A stretch of 64,000 nt of DNA. Source: Kitasatospora papulosa. Its GTDB lineage: Bacteria > Actinomycetota > Actinomycetes > Streptomycetales > Streptomycetaceae. The stretch spans positions 124,001 to 188,000 of the forward strand of contig NZ_JNYQ01000007.1 of NCBI RefSeq assembly GCF_000717245.1, in the 5' to 3' direction. Of this stretch, positions 1 through 7,043 are shown piece after piece. Under the pieces are notes generated by a model. It was not told the DNA's origin. It ran no database searches and was given only the letters and a program-made list of their open reading frames with translations. Numbering within the stretch: position 1 is the first letter of the stretch; the number at the start of each line of letters is the position of its first letter. The position numbers and the translations under genes were made by a program.

Positions 1-295
1 TGCTGGTGATCGCCTCCAGCCACTTCGAACCGTGCTCCGAGCGGACTCCCCGCTGCCCCAGCCAGAACAGGCAGATGTCCCCCAGGAACGCCGCACCCGA
101 CGCCACGGCGAACACCACGAGCAGGGCGAACGGTGACGTCTGGTGCAGCGTCACGACGGCCGCCGTACTCACCAGCGCACCCGTCGGAATCACCGGCACC
201 AGCGACCCCAGCGCCACCAGCAGGAACAACGTCGGGTAGCCGATGGCCTGCTGTGTCGACTCCGTCGGCAGCTGCCCCAGCACTTGATCGATCAC
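1..295 (-). CDS. DedA family membrane protein (3' part outside window)
   Basis: The first 98 residues of a DedA/SNARE-associated Golgi family integral membrane protein are visible; the rest lies beyond the left edge. It starts at GTG 293-295 with VIDQVLGQLPTES, followed by a hydrophobic segment rich in Leu, Val and Pro, a second hydrophobic stretch, and GAAFLGDICLFWLGQRG. The Gly/Asp-containing G-x3-GD-x4-W-x-G-x-R pattern is typical of DedA proteins, which are linked to membrane lipid handling and proton-dependent transport. The start codon overlaps the stop of the upstream MBL-fold gene (GTGA), so the two are probably translated together. Family assignment is good; substrate is unknown. Confidence 0.8.
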   Translation of the reverse strand, partial: MIDQVLGQLPTESTQQAIGYPTLFLLVALGSLVPVIPTGALVSTAAVVTLHQTSPFALLVVFAVASGAAFLGDICLFWLGQRGVRSEHGSKWLEAITS

Positions 296-1068
296 CTACG
301 GGCCTCCGGCCTCACATGCTCGCCGTGCCCCAGCCGGTGCACCGCCACTTCCGGTGCGACCAGGGACGCCTGGCGCACGAACTCGTCACCCGGCGCGTGG
401 AACTCGTGCGGCCGGACCCCGTCCATCCCGATCGGCCAGTACGTGCCGTAGTGCACCGGCACCGCGGACCGCGGTCCCAGCAGGGTCAGCGCCTGCGCGG
501 CCCGTGCCGCGTCCAGATGGTGGTGGCCCAGGTTCGGCCCCCACCCGCCGACCGGGAGCAGCGCCACGTCCACCTGCCCCACCGCGTCGGCCATCGTGTC
601 GAAGAGCCCGGTGTCCCCGGCGAAGTAGGTGCGGGCCTCGCCCTCGACGACGTAACCGAGCGCCGGCACCCGGTGCGGGCCGACCGGGAGACGGCGTCCG
701 TCGTGGAGGGCCGGGACCGCGCGGACCAGGACCTCGCCGACCCGCACCGTGTCCCCGGCGGCGACCTCGGAGATCCGCAGCCCGCGCGCCCGGCGCAGCA
801 GGCGCAGGCCCGGGACGGCCCCGACGGCACCGCGGGGCACGACCAGCAGGCTGCCGGGGGCGAGGCGGGCCAGGGAGGGGAGATGCAGGTGGTCGGAGTG
901 CAGGTGGGAGATCAGCACGGCGTCGGCGACCGCGGCCTCCGGCGGCGGGACCTCGCCCCGCCGGCGGCGCAGATGCGCGAAGCGCCGCGCGAACAGCGGG
1001 TCGGTCAGTACCCGGACCCCGGAGTCCTCGATCGTGCAGGTGGCATGACCCCACCAGGTGACCTCCAC
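292..1068 (-). CDS. MBL-fold metallo-hydrolase, UlaG-like
   Basis: A 258-residue metallo-beta-lactamase-fold hydrolase. It opens with the family's typical strand and HAT motif (WWGHATCTIE), then the metal-binding HxHxDH motif at residues 55-60 (HLHSDH), a later FAGDTG motif carrying the bridging Asp, and a C-terminal VHYGTYWP with the last metal His. This arrangement fits the UlaG/RomA-like branch (lactonases or phosphodiesterases). The GTG start is preceded by GGAGG about 8 bases away. It is the first gene of a two-gene unit with the DedA gene, overlapping it by 4 bases. Metal-dependent hydrolysis is safe to infer; the substrate is not. Confidence 0.85.
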   Translation of the reverse strand: MEVTWWGHATCTIEDSGVRVLTDPLFARRFAHLRRRRGEVPPPEAAVADAVLISHLHSDHLHLPSLARLAPGSLLVVPRGAVGAVPGLRLLRRARGLRISEVAAGDTVRVGEVLVRAVPALHDGRRLPVGPHRVPALGYVVEGEARTYFAGDTGLFDTMADAVGQVDVALLPVGGWGPNLGHHHLDAARAAQALTLLGPRSAVPVHYGTYWPIGMDGVRPHEFHAPGDEFVRQASLVAPEVAVHRLGHGEHVRPEARR

Positions 1069-1244
1069 CGTCCTGCCTCCTTCTCCGTGCCCACGTCGCC
1101 GTACGCGTACGAGGGTAGGCGGTCCGCGCCCCTTCCACGCCGGGGTGCTCCTTCACGCCGGACGCCGCACGGAACCGGGCGGCTACGGAGGGCTACCGCG
1201 CGGGTAGGGTTGTCACCTGCATCCGAGCTCGGGGGGACCGGTTC

Positions 1245-1661
1245 ATGGGCGAACGCGTCACGGACGTACGGGTGGCGGCCATCGCCAGCCTCACACCGCT
1301 GGAAGAGCTCGACGGCGACCCGTTCCTCGTCGACACCCGCAGCCAGCACGCCATGTGCGCACGCTGGGCGGCGGAGCGGGGATACGTCGTCACACGGCAG
1401 CTCCGCGTCTACGGGCTGCGTCCCGATCACCGGGCCCTCTGGACGGACGTCGAGAGCGGTCAGGTCGACCTCTTCGTGGCGCCGAACGACCGGGTGCTGG
1501 CGCGGGCACTCGTCTCGGTGCCGGACTTCGAGGACGAATGCGAGCGCCGTGGTGTGCGCTTCGAGTTCGCCGGCCTCGACGAACCCCTCTACACCGCTCG
1601 CGGCAAGGCCAGCGTCCACCGCAGGCTCTCCATGCCGACCGCAGGGTACGACGGCTGCTGA
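1245..1661 (+). CDS. Small protein resembling a degenerate serine-recombinase N-domain
   Basis: A 138-residue protein with normal Streptomyces codon use and a G-rich ribosome site before ATG 1245. Its middle resembles the N-terminal domain of resolvases: a helix with CARWAAERGYVV, then LWTDVESGQVDLFVAPNDRVLARA, then DFEDECERRGVRFEF, which parallel the resolvase pattern of Cys-x-x-Trp-Ala, D-V-E-x-G-x-V-D, R-x-L-A-R and RGV. The catalytic Ser motif expected near the start (RVS) is not obvious, and the DNA-binding C-terminal domain is missing, so it is unlikely to be an active recombinase. It stands alone between the MBL gene and the phosphodiesterase gene. The similarity is from reading only and is moderately uncertain. 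Confidence 0.55.
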   Translation: MGERVTDVRVAAIASLTPLEELDGDPFLVDTRSQHAMCARWAAERGYVVTRQLRVYGLRPDHRALWTDVESGQVDLFVAPNDRVLARALVSVPDFEDECERRGVRFEFAGLDEPLYTARGKASVHRRLSMPTAGYDGC

Positions 1662-1763
1662 GCCCCTCGGACGGCCCGGGGGGCCACAGGGCCCGCGGCG
1701 GGCTGTGACAGGCTTGACGCGGGCCCATGACGCACACCGGGCCCGGACGTGAGGTGGAACGGC

Positions 1764-4085
1764 GTGAATGACGGGCGATGGCGTAAGGCGGGGGGAACCC
1801 TCATACGCGTGATCTCGGTGTGGGCCGTCTCCACGCTCACCATGCTGGCGCTGGCGGGGATCCTGCCGGACTTCCAGCTCCAGGCCGACGACGGCGACAC
1901 GGTCACCAGGACCGCCTTCACCGCGGCCTGGGGCGCCGGCGCGTTCGGTCTGCTCTCCGCCCTGGTGTGGCCGGTGCTCGTCAGGGCGCTGCTCATCGTG
2001 CCCGCCCTGGTGCTGGGCGCACTGGTCTTCTTCCTCAACGGGTCGCTGCTGCTGATAGCCCTGCGGCTCATCCCCGACGGGCGCGGCGACGCCGACCCGG
2101 AGACCGCCGTCGTCGTGGCGGCCGTGATGTCCGCCGTCGCCTCCGCCACCTCCACCGCCCTCGCGGTCCGCGACGACGACGCCTACCGGCGCCGGCTCTC
2201 CCGGCTCGCCGACCGGCGCCGCAGACGCAGCGGCATGCCACGGAGCGCGGACGGCGAGCGCGGCGGACCGCCCGGCATCGTGTTCGTCCAGCTCGACGGT
2301 GTCGGCCACGACGTCCTCGAACGGGCGGCGGCCGCCGGCATCATGCCGACCGTCGCCGGCCTGCTCGCCGACGAGGCGGGCCACCGGCTCACACCGTGGA
2401 CCACCGACTGGTCCAGCCAGACCGGCGCCAGCCAGCTCGGCATCCTGCACGGAAGCAACTTCGACGTCCCCGCCTTCCGCTGGTTCGAGAAGGAGACCGG
2501 CACCGTCATGGTCTCCAGCAGACCGGCGAGCGCCCTCGAACTGCAGCGCAGGGCCATAGCCCGCACCCACGACGGCGGCCTGCTCACCGTCGACGGCGCC
2601 AGCCGGGGCAACCTCTTCAGCGGGGGCGCGGAGGAGCTCGCCCTGGTCCTGTCGATGGCCGCCAGGCTCGGCAAGGGACGAGGCTCGCGCGCCGGCTACT
2701 TCGCCTACTTCTCCGACCCCGCCAACGCCGTCCGCACGGCCCTGTCCTTCGTCGCCGAGGTGGTCCGCGAGATCGGCCAGTCCGTCCGGGCACGGGTGCG
2801 GAAGGAGTCCCCCCGGGTCAAGCGCGGCGGGCTGTACCCCTTCATCAGGGCGTTCGCGACCGTCGTCGAACGCGACGTGGTGGTCGCCGCCGTGATCGGC
2901 GACATGTTCGCGGGACGCACCGCGGTCTACGCCGACCTGGTCGCCTACGACGAGGTCGCCCACCACTCCGGGCCGCACAGCCGGGACGCGGAGAAGGTCC
3001 TGACGCGGCTCGACCGCTCCCTGGGCCTCATGCTGAAGATCGCGGACCACACCCCCCGCGCCTACCGGATCGTGCTCCTGTCGGACCACGGCCAGAGCCC
3101 GGGCGAGACCTTCGCGGGACGCTACGGTCTCACCCTCAAGGACCTCGTACGGGCCGGCTGCGGGCTGCCCGTACCCCGCCGGGCGCAACGCACCCGCAGC
3201 GCTTCCGAGGCCCGCGACGCCGTGCGCATCGCGCTGCACCGGCCCGTCGTCGGGGAGCAGGAGGCGCAGCACCCCGCCAAGCCCTCCGACCCGGTCGTGC
3301 TCGCCTCCGGAAATCTCGGGCTGCTGTCGTTCCCCGACATCGAGGGGCGGGCCTCGCGCGAGCAGCTCGACCGCCGCTACCCCGCCCTGCTCGGCACCCT
3401 CGCCGCCCATCCGGGGATCGGCTTCCTGCTCGTACGGAGCCAGAAGCACGGATCTGTGGTGCTCGGGCGGGACGGGGCCGAGATCCCGTTGGCGGAGCTG
3501 AGCGACGGCGACGGGCCGATCGCCGCCTTCGGGCCCGGTGCGGCCGACGCGATACGGCGGACCGACGGCTTTCCGCACGTCGCGGACGTGATGGTCAATT
3601 CGATGTACGACCCCGAGTCCGGCCGTGTGCACGCCTTCGAGGAGCAGATCGGATCGCACGGAGGGCTGGGCGGCGAACAGTCGCGGCCGTTCCTGCTCTG
3701 GCCGCGGACGCTGACGGACCCGCTCGACGCGGTGACGGCCGAAACCCCGCGGGACGCTTCCTCGAACGCCCGTGCGGGCATGCCCGCGGCCGCTCCCCCG
3801 GGTCCGGCCGGTCCTGTCGTCGGGGCGGAAGCGGTGCACCGGGTGCTGGCGCGCTGGCTGAGGGAGCTCTCCGGCCCTCAGATACCGCTGCGACAGGACG
3901 GTTTCACCGGGGCGGACCCGGTGGACGAGCCGTTCCCCGACGGACCGGTCGCTCACCCGTACGGACCGGCCGGCACCGCGTCCCCGGACCGGGCGGGGGA
4001 GACGGCCGAGGGGCCGGTCACCGTGCTGCGCCCTCTCCCGTCCGTCCCGGATCCCGGTGGCACCGTTCCGGGAGCCCGGGGATGA
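1764..4085 (+). CDS. Holin-like membrane domain fused to type I phosphodiesterase/phosphatase
   Basis: About 773 residues. Roughly residues 10-140 contain four hydrophobic helices resembling the phage-holin family IV / YvlD-type module; the rest is an alkaline-phosphatase-superfamily enzyme. Catalytic signatures are present in order: FVQLDGVGHD (metal Asp), TDWSSQTGASQLGILHG (nucleophile region), VAYDEVAHHSGPHS, LLSDHGQSPG and IGSHGGLGG with metal His/Asp residues. It probably hydrolyses a phosphodiester or phosphoanhydride at the membrane. GTG 1764 is chosen because GAGGTGG lies 7 bases upstream; a GTG at 1749 lacks such a site. A TTGACG sequence near 1716 may be a -35 element. It converges on the LacI gene with only 4 bases between the two stops. 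Confidence 0.8.
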   Translation: MNDGRWRKAGGTLIRVISVWAVSTLTMLALAGILPDFQLQADDGDTVTRTAFTAAWGAGAFGLLSALVWPVLVRALLIVPALVLGALVFFLNGSLLLIALRLIPDGRGDADPETAVVVAAVMSAVASATSTALAVRDDDAYRRRLSRLADRRRRRSGMPRSADGERGGPPGIVFVQLDGVGHDVLERAAAAGIMPTVAGLLADEAGHRLTPWTTDWSSQTGASQLGILHGSNFDVPAFRWFEKETGTVMVSSRPASALELQRRAIARTHDGGLLTVDGASRGNLFSGGAEELALVLSMAARLGKGRGSRAGYFAYFSDPANAVRTALSFVAEVVREIGQSVRARVRKESPRVKRGGLYPFIRAFATVVERDVVVAAVIGDMFAGRTAVYADLVAYDEVAHHSGPHSRDAEKVLTRLDRSLGLMLKIADHTPRAYRIVLLSDHGQSPGETFAGRYGLTLKDLVRAGCGLPVPRRAQRTRSASEARDAVRIALHRPVVGEQEAQHPAKPSDPVVLASGNLGLLSFPDIEGRASREQLDRRYPALLGTLAAHPGIGFLLVRSQKHGSVVLGRDGAEIPLAELSDGDGPIAAFGPGAADAIRRTDGFPHVADVMVNSMYDPESGRVHAFEEQIGSHGGLGGEQSRPFLLWPRTLTDPLDAVTAETPRDASSNARAGMPAAAPPGPAGPVVGAEAVHRVLARWLRELSGPQIPLRQDGFTGADPVDEPFPDGPVAHPYGPAGTASPDRAGETAEGPVTVLRPLPSVPDPGGTVPGARG

Positions 4086-4089
4086 AGGG

Positions 4090-5145
4090 TCAGGCGCTCT
4101 CGCGCCGGACCAGCGTCGGGTGGAACACCACGGACGGCGCGGGGCCGTCGGCCGGGCTGCCGATCTGCTTCAGGAGGAGCCTCGCCATCTCGGCCGCCAT
4201 CTCCTCCACCGGCTGACGCACGGTCGTGAGCGGCGGATCGCAGGCCACTGCCGCGGTGCTGTCGTCGAAGCCCACCACGGCCACGTCGCCTGGCACGTCC
4301 CTGCCGGCCCGCAGCAGCACGGGCAGCGCGCCCTGGGCCATCAGGTCCGAGGCGATGAACACCGCGTCCAGATCCGGACGTTCGCGGAGCAGTTGCCGCA
4401 TCGCCGCCGCGCCGCCCGCCTGGGTGAAGCCCCCTTCGGCGGTCACCACGTCCCCGATGCCGTGCTGCTCCAGCGCGTCCAGGAAGCCGGTCAGACGCAC
4501 CTGGCCGGCGGGCATGTCCTGCGGGCCGGCGATCGTCCCGATGCTCCGTCGCCCCAGGGCCGCCAGGTGGTCCGCCGCCATCCGGGCCCCGGCCCGCTGG
4601 TCCGCCTCGACGTAGGTGAGCGGGGACGGGTTGTGGGGCCGGCCGGCCAGTACGGCGGGCAGCCGGGTGTCGTGGAGCAGGGCGGGCAGCGGGTCGTCGG
4701 CGTGCGAGGAGATCAGCACCACTCCGTCGACGTGCCCCTGGCGCAGGTACGACAGGAGCTGATTGCGCGACGTCTCGTCGTCGGACAGCATCAGCACCAT
4801 CTGGATCCCGGCCGGGCGCAGCACGTCCATCAGCCCCGCGACCACACGCCCGAAGTGGGGGTCGGAGAACATCCGGCCGATGAACGGCTCCGGGACGAGG
4901 CGGCGTTCGCGCTCCGACACGACCAGCGCGATCGAATCGGTCCGCCGGGTCACCAGGGAACGCGCCGCCCGGTTGGGGACGTAGCCGGTCGTGGCCACCG
5001 CCGCCTCCACGACCCGGCGCAGCGCCGGGTCGACCGTGGTCGCACCGTTGATGACACGGGAGACGGTCGCCCGGGAGACGCCCGCCACCGCGGCCACGTC
5101 CTCCAGGGTGGCGGGGCGCACGGGCGGTGAGACATCGGCAGTCAT
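4090..5145 (-). CDS. LacI-family transcriptional regulator
   Basis: A 351-residue LacI/GalR regulator. The N-terminal helix-turn-helix is clear at residues 13-40 (LEDVAAVAGVSRATVSRVING), followed by the hinge helix region and a periplasmic-binding-protein-like sugar domain with typical segments such as GRMFSDPHFGRVVAGL and VAVVGFDDS. It lies only 7 bases downstream of the DUF305-like lipoprotein gene and on the same strand, so it may be the last gene of the DUF1996 - DUF305 - lacI group. Two LacI-type palindromes lie at the front of that group and are the natural candidates for its operators (inference). The effector sugar cannot be read from sequence. Confidence 0.9.
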   Translation of the reverse strand: MTADVSPPVRPATLEDVAAVAGVSRATVSRVINGATTVDPALRRVVEAAVATTGYVPNRAARSLVTRRTDSIALVVSERERRLVPEPFIGRMFSDPHFGRVVAGLMDVLRPAGIQMVLMLSDDETSRNQLLSYLRQGHVDGVVLISSHADDPLPALLHDTRLPAVLAGRPHNPSPLTYVEADQRAGARMAADHLAALGRRSIGTIAGPQDMPAGQVRLTGFLDALEQHGIGDVVTAEGGFTQAGGAAAMRQLLRERPDLDAVFIASDLMAQGALPVLLRAGRDVPGDVAVVGFDDSTAAVACDPPLTTVRQPVEEMAAEMARLLLKQIGSPADGPAPSVVFHPTLVRRESA

Positions 5146-5152
5146 GCAGTCT

Positions 5153-5785
5153 TTATACCGGGTGATCCGAGGGGCATGCGAAGGGTTGCGGCACGTCAGC
5201 GGCCCTGCCCGCGCACAGCGACGTCAGGGACGCCAGCTGTTTCCCGCGTACGGCGACGAGCTCCCGGGCGCGCGCCCGGGCCTCCGCTCCGCTGCCGGCC
5301 GTCGTCTCCGAGCGTGAGACCTGCTCCGACTGGCGCAGGTGGTCGTGGATCTGCGTCACGAGCAGCCGGTCGAAGGCGGCGCCCCCGGAAGCGCGGGCGT
5401 TCCGGAGATCCTCGGCCGTCACCATGCCGGGCATGTCGTGCCCCTCGTGCAGATCGGTGTCCGGCAGCCCCATCCGCGTCCGCAGCCCTCGCAGTTCGGC
5501 CAGTTCGGCGACCTGGTCGGTCCGAAGACGTGCGGCCCAGGCCCGGAGCCGGGGGCCGGCCGGCTTCTCCGCCGCCATGTCCAGCAGCGCGACCGCCTGT
5601 TCGTCCATCGGGATCATCAACTGGACCCACGCGGAGTCGGTCGGGTCGGCGGACGGGGCGGGAGCGGCCGTCGTACGGGACGGTACGGATACGGATCCCG
5701 GTTCCGTCTCCTGTCCGCCCTCCCGGGCGCACCCGGTCAGGACGGTGAGCAGGAGGAGCAGGGCCGTGGCACGACGCGTGGGCAT
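5153..5785 (-). CDS. DUF305-like secreted lipoprotein
   Basis: About 210 residues. It begins MPTRRATALLLLLTVLTGCA, a lipoprotein signal peptide with lipobox LTGC. The remainder follows the DUF305 layout: a first helical region (QLMIPMDEQAVALLDMA), a central HEGHDMPGMVTAEDL segment, and a second helical region (LLVTQIHDHLRQSEQ). The usual DUF305 His pairs in MIxHHxxA are changed here (MDEQ in the first, IHDH in the second), so metal binding may be altered. ATG 5785 is chosen because it gives the signal peptide; the frame is open further upstream. It sits between DUF1996 and LacI genes on the same strand. The function of DUF305 proteins is not settled (some are linked to copper). Confidence 0.8.
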   Translation of the reverse strand: MPTRRATALLLLLTVLTGCAREGGQETEPGSVSVPSRTTAAPAPSADPTDSAWVQLMIPMDEQAVALLDMAAEKPAGPRLRAWAARLRTDQVAELAELRGLRTRMGLPDTDLHEGHDMPGMVTAEDLRNARASGGAAFDRLLVTQIHDHLRQSEQVSRSETTAGSGAEARARARELVAVRGKQLASLTSLCAGRAADVPQPFACPSDHPV

Positions 5786-5868
5786 GGGCGGGGTCCTTGC
5801 GCGGGGGTGCCTGGCCGGGCCGGAGGACGACCCGGCCGGGCACCGATGGGCGGGGGACGGACGGGCGG

Positions 5869-6804
5869 TCAGGGTCTGCCGTCGGCACCGCACTTGATGA
5901 TGGCGTTGATGCAGTCGCGCACCCGTTGCGCCATCTCCGCCTCCGGCCACACGTTGAAGAAGTCACCGTGCATCGTGTAGCCGCGCCCCGACGCCAGCCG
6001 GAACCGCGCCGGGTCGCCGTTGACGGGATAGCGCAGGACCTGGCGCAGTTTGGGCACCGGAACGGGATGGGTCGACGGGCAGGCGCCGCCCACCGGATAG
6101 GCCATGTGACTCTTGTGGTCGGCAGAGTCGAGATCCCGGCCGTTCCAGCACTGCGGGAAGTCCAGATAGCTCTCCATCATCGAGCCCGCCGGACAGTTGA
6201 CGAAGTCGTGCGACGGGTTGACCTCGCCGTGGTGCAGGCAGGACCAGCGCGAGATCGTGTTGTCGTCGGGGCCGGTCGCCTTCGCGTTCCCCGCGACGAT
6301 CCGGAGACCGCGGGGGAACGGCTTGATCGTCCGGATGACGTCGTCCCGCACGCCCTCGCCGAGGTAGTAGAAGGTGGTGCCGGTCGGCTCCACCTCCTTC
6401 GTGCCGTCGTAGAGGGTGGGGACCCAGTACGAGGACAGGTCGGTCCAGGGCGCGCAGCTGGTGCCGGCCTTCTCCAGCGAGGCCAGATCGGAATGGGCGT
6501 CGGTGGAGTCGTTGCCGAAGAAGCTGTGCATGTGCGAGGCGCCGGGCAGGTTCGGCAGCACGATCGGGTCGTCGGGAGCCCGGTGGGTGTAGGGGCATTC
6601 GGCGAGGAACTCGGCGACCCGGACGACGTCGGCGGCGGCCTCCGCCGCGGGCGGGGCCGTCCGGTCCGCGGCCGCGTTGCCGGTGGTGGCCTGGACGAGG
6701 GACACGGCCAGGGCGGCGGCGGCCAGCCCCGCGACGCGGTAGCGCCACGGGGGCAGGGTCCTGCGTCCGCGGTGTTGCTTCGTACGTCTGCGTAGGAAGA
6801 GCAC
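5869..6804 (-). CDS. DUF1996 secreted protein
   Basis: About 311 residues. After a basic N-terminus (LFLRRRTKQHRGRR) there is one hydrophobic segment (VAGLAAAALAVSLVQATTGNAAA) that looks like a signal peptide. The mature part carries the DUF1996 hallmarks: HMHSFFGND, YWVPTLYDG, ISRWSCLHHGEVNPSHDFVNCPAG, FPQCWNGRDLDS and HKSHMAYP. Such proteins occur beside or fused to carbohydrate-binding domains in actinomycetes and fungi and are presumed extracellular polysaccharide-associated, but no reaction is established. GTG 6804 is preferred (AGGAG 4 bases upstream); an in-frame ATG at 6876 would sit inside an operator palindrome. First gene of the minus-strand group ending in LacI. Confidence 0.85.
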   Translation of the reverse strand: MLFLRRRTKQHRGRRTLPPWRYRVAGLAAAALAVSLVQATTGNAAADRTAPPAAEAAADVVRVAEFLAECPYTHRAPDDPIVLPNLPGASHMHSFFGNDSTDAHSDLASLEKAGTSCAPWTDLSSYWVPTLYDGTKEVEPTGTTFYYLGEGVRDDVIRTIKPFPRGLRIVAGNAKATGPDDNTISRWSCLHHGEVNPSHDFVNCPAGSMMESYLDFPQCWNGRDLDSADHKSHMAYPVGGACPSTHPVPVPKLRQVLRYPVNGDPARFRLASGRGYTMHGDFFNVWPEAEMAQRVRDCINAIIKCGADGRP

Positions 6805-6858
6805 GGCACTCCTGTTCCGAGGAAGTGGGGTTTCCTCTGACCGGGGTCCGGCCAGGGA

Positions 6859-6874
6859 GAGAGAGCGCTCTCTC
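6859..6874. promoter_or_regulatory. LacI-type operator, 16-bp palindrome
   Basis: A perfect 16-base palindrome, GAGAGAGCGCTCTCTC, centred on a CG step as in LacI-family operators of Streptomyces. It lies about 55 bases upstream of the DUF1996 GTG start. The same 12-base core recurs at 6969-6980. Confidence 0.75.
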
Positions 6875-6968
6875 ATGGAACGTAGAAGCGTGACGCAGTC
6901 ATGTCAATACTCTGCACCGATCCCTCAAATGGCAGGTATTTGGCGGCACTTGGTGTCATCGATCAAGG

Positions 6969-6980
6969 GAGAGCGCTCTC
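6969..6980. promoter_or_regulatory. Second copy of the GAGAGCGCTCTC operator
   Basis: A perfect 12-base palindrome GAGAGCGCTCTC, 108 bases centre-to-centre from the 6859-6874 copy, in the divergent region between DUF1996 and the DNA ligase gene. The paired sites suggest looping or cooperative binding by a LacI-type repressor, plausibly the one encoded at 4090-5145. Confidence 0.7.
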
Positions 6981-7043
6981 TCGCGGAACGCTCCCCGTGA
7001 TGCCCGGACGGCATTGTCAGTGGTGGACGGCAGGATGGTGCCC

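Noticed and set aside
1005..3956. Very long minus-strand open frame (983 codons) opposite the phosphodiesterase gene
   Set aside because: It is antisense to a clear gene, its composition is low-complexity (Gly, Arg, Val, Glu), and no domain is seen. In high-GC DNA the antisense frame stays open because stop codons are rare.
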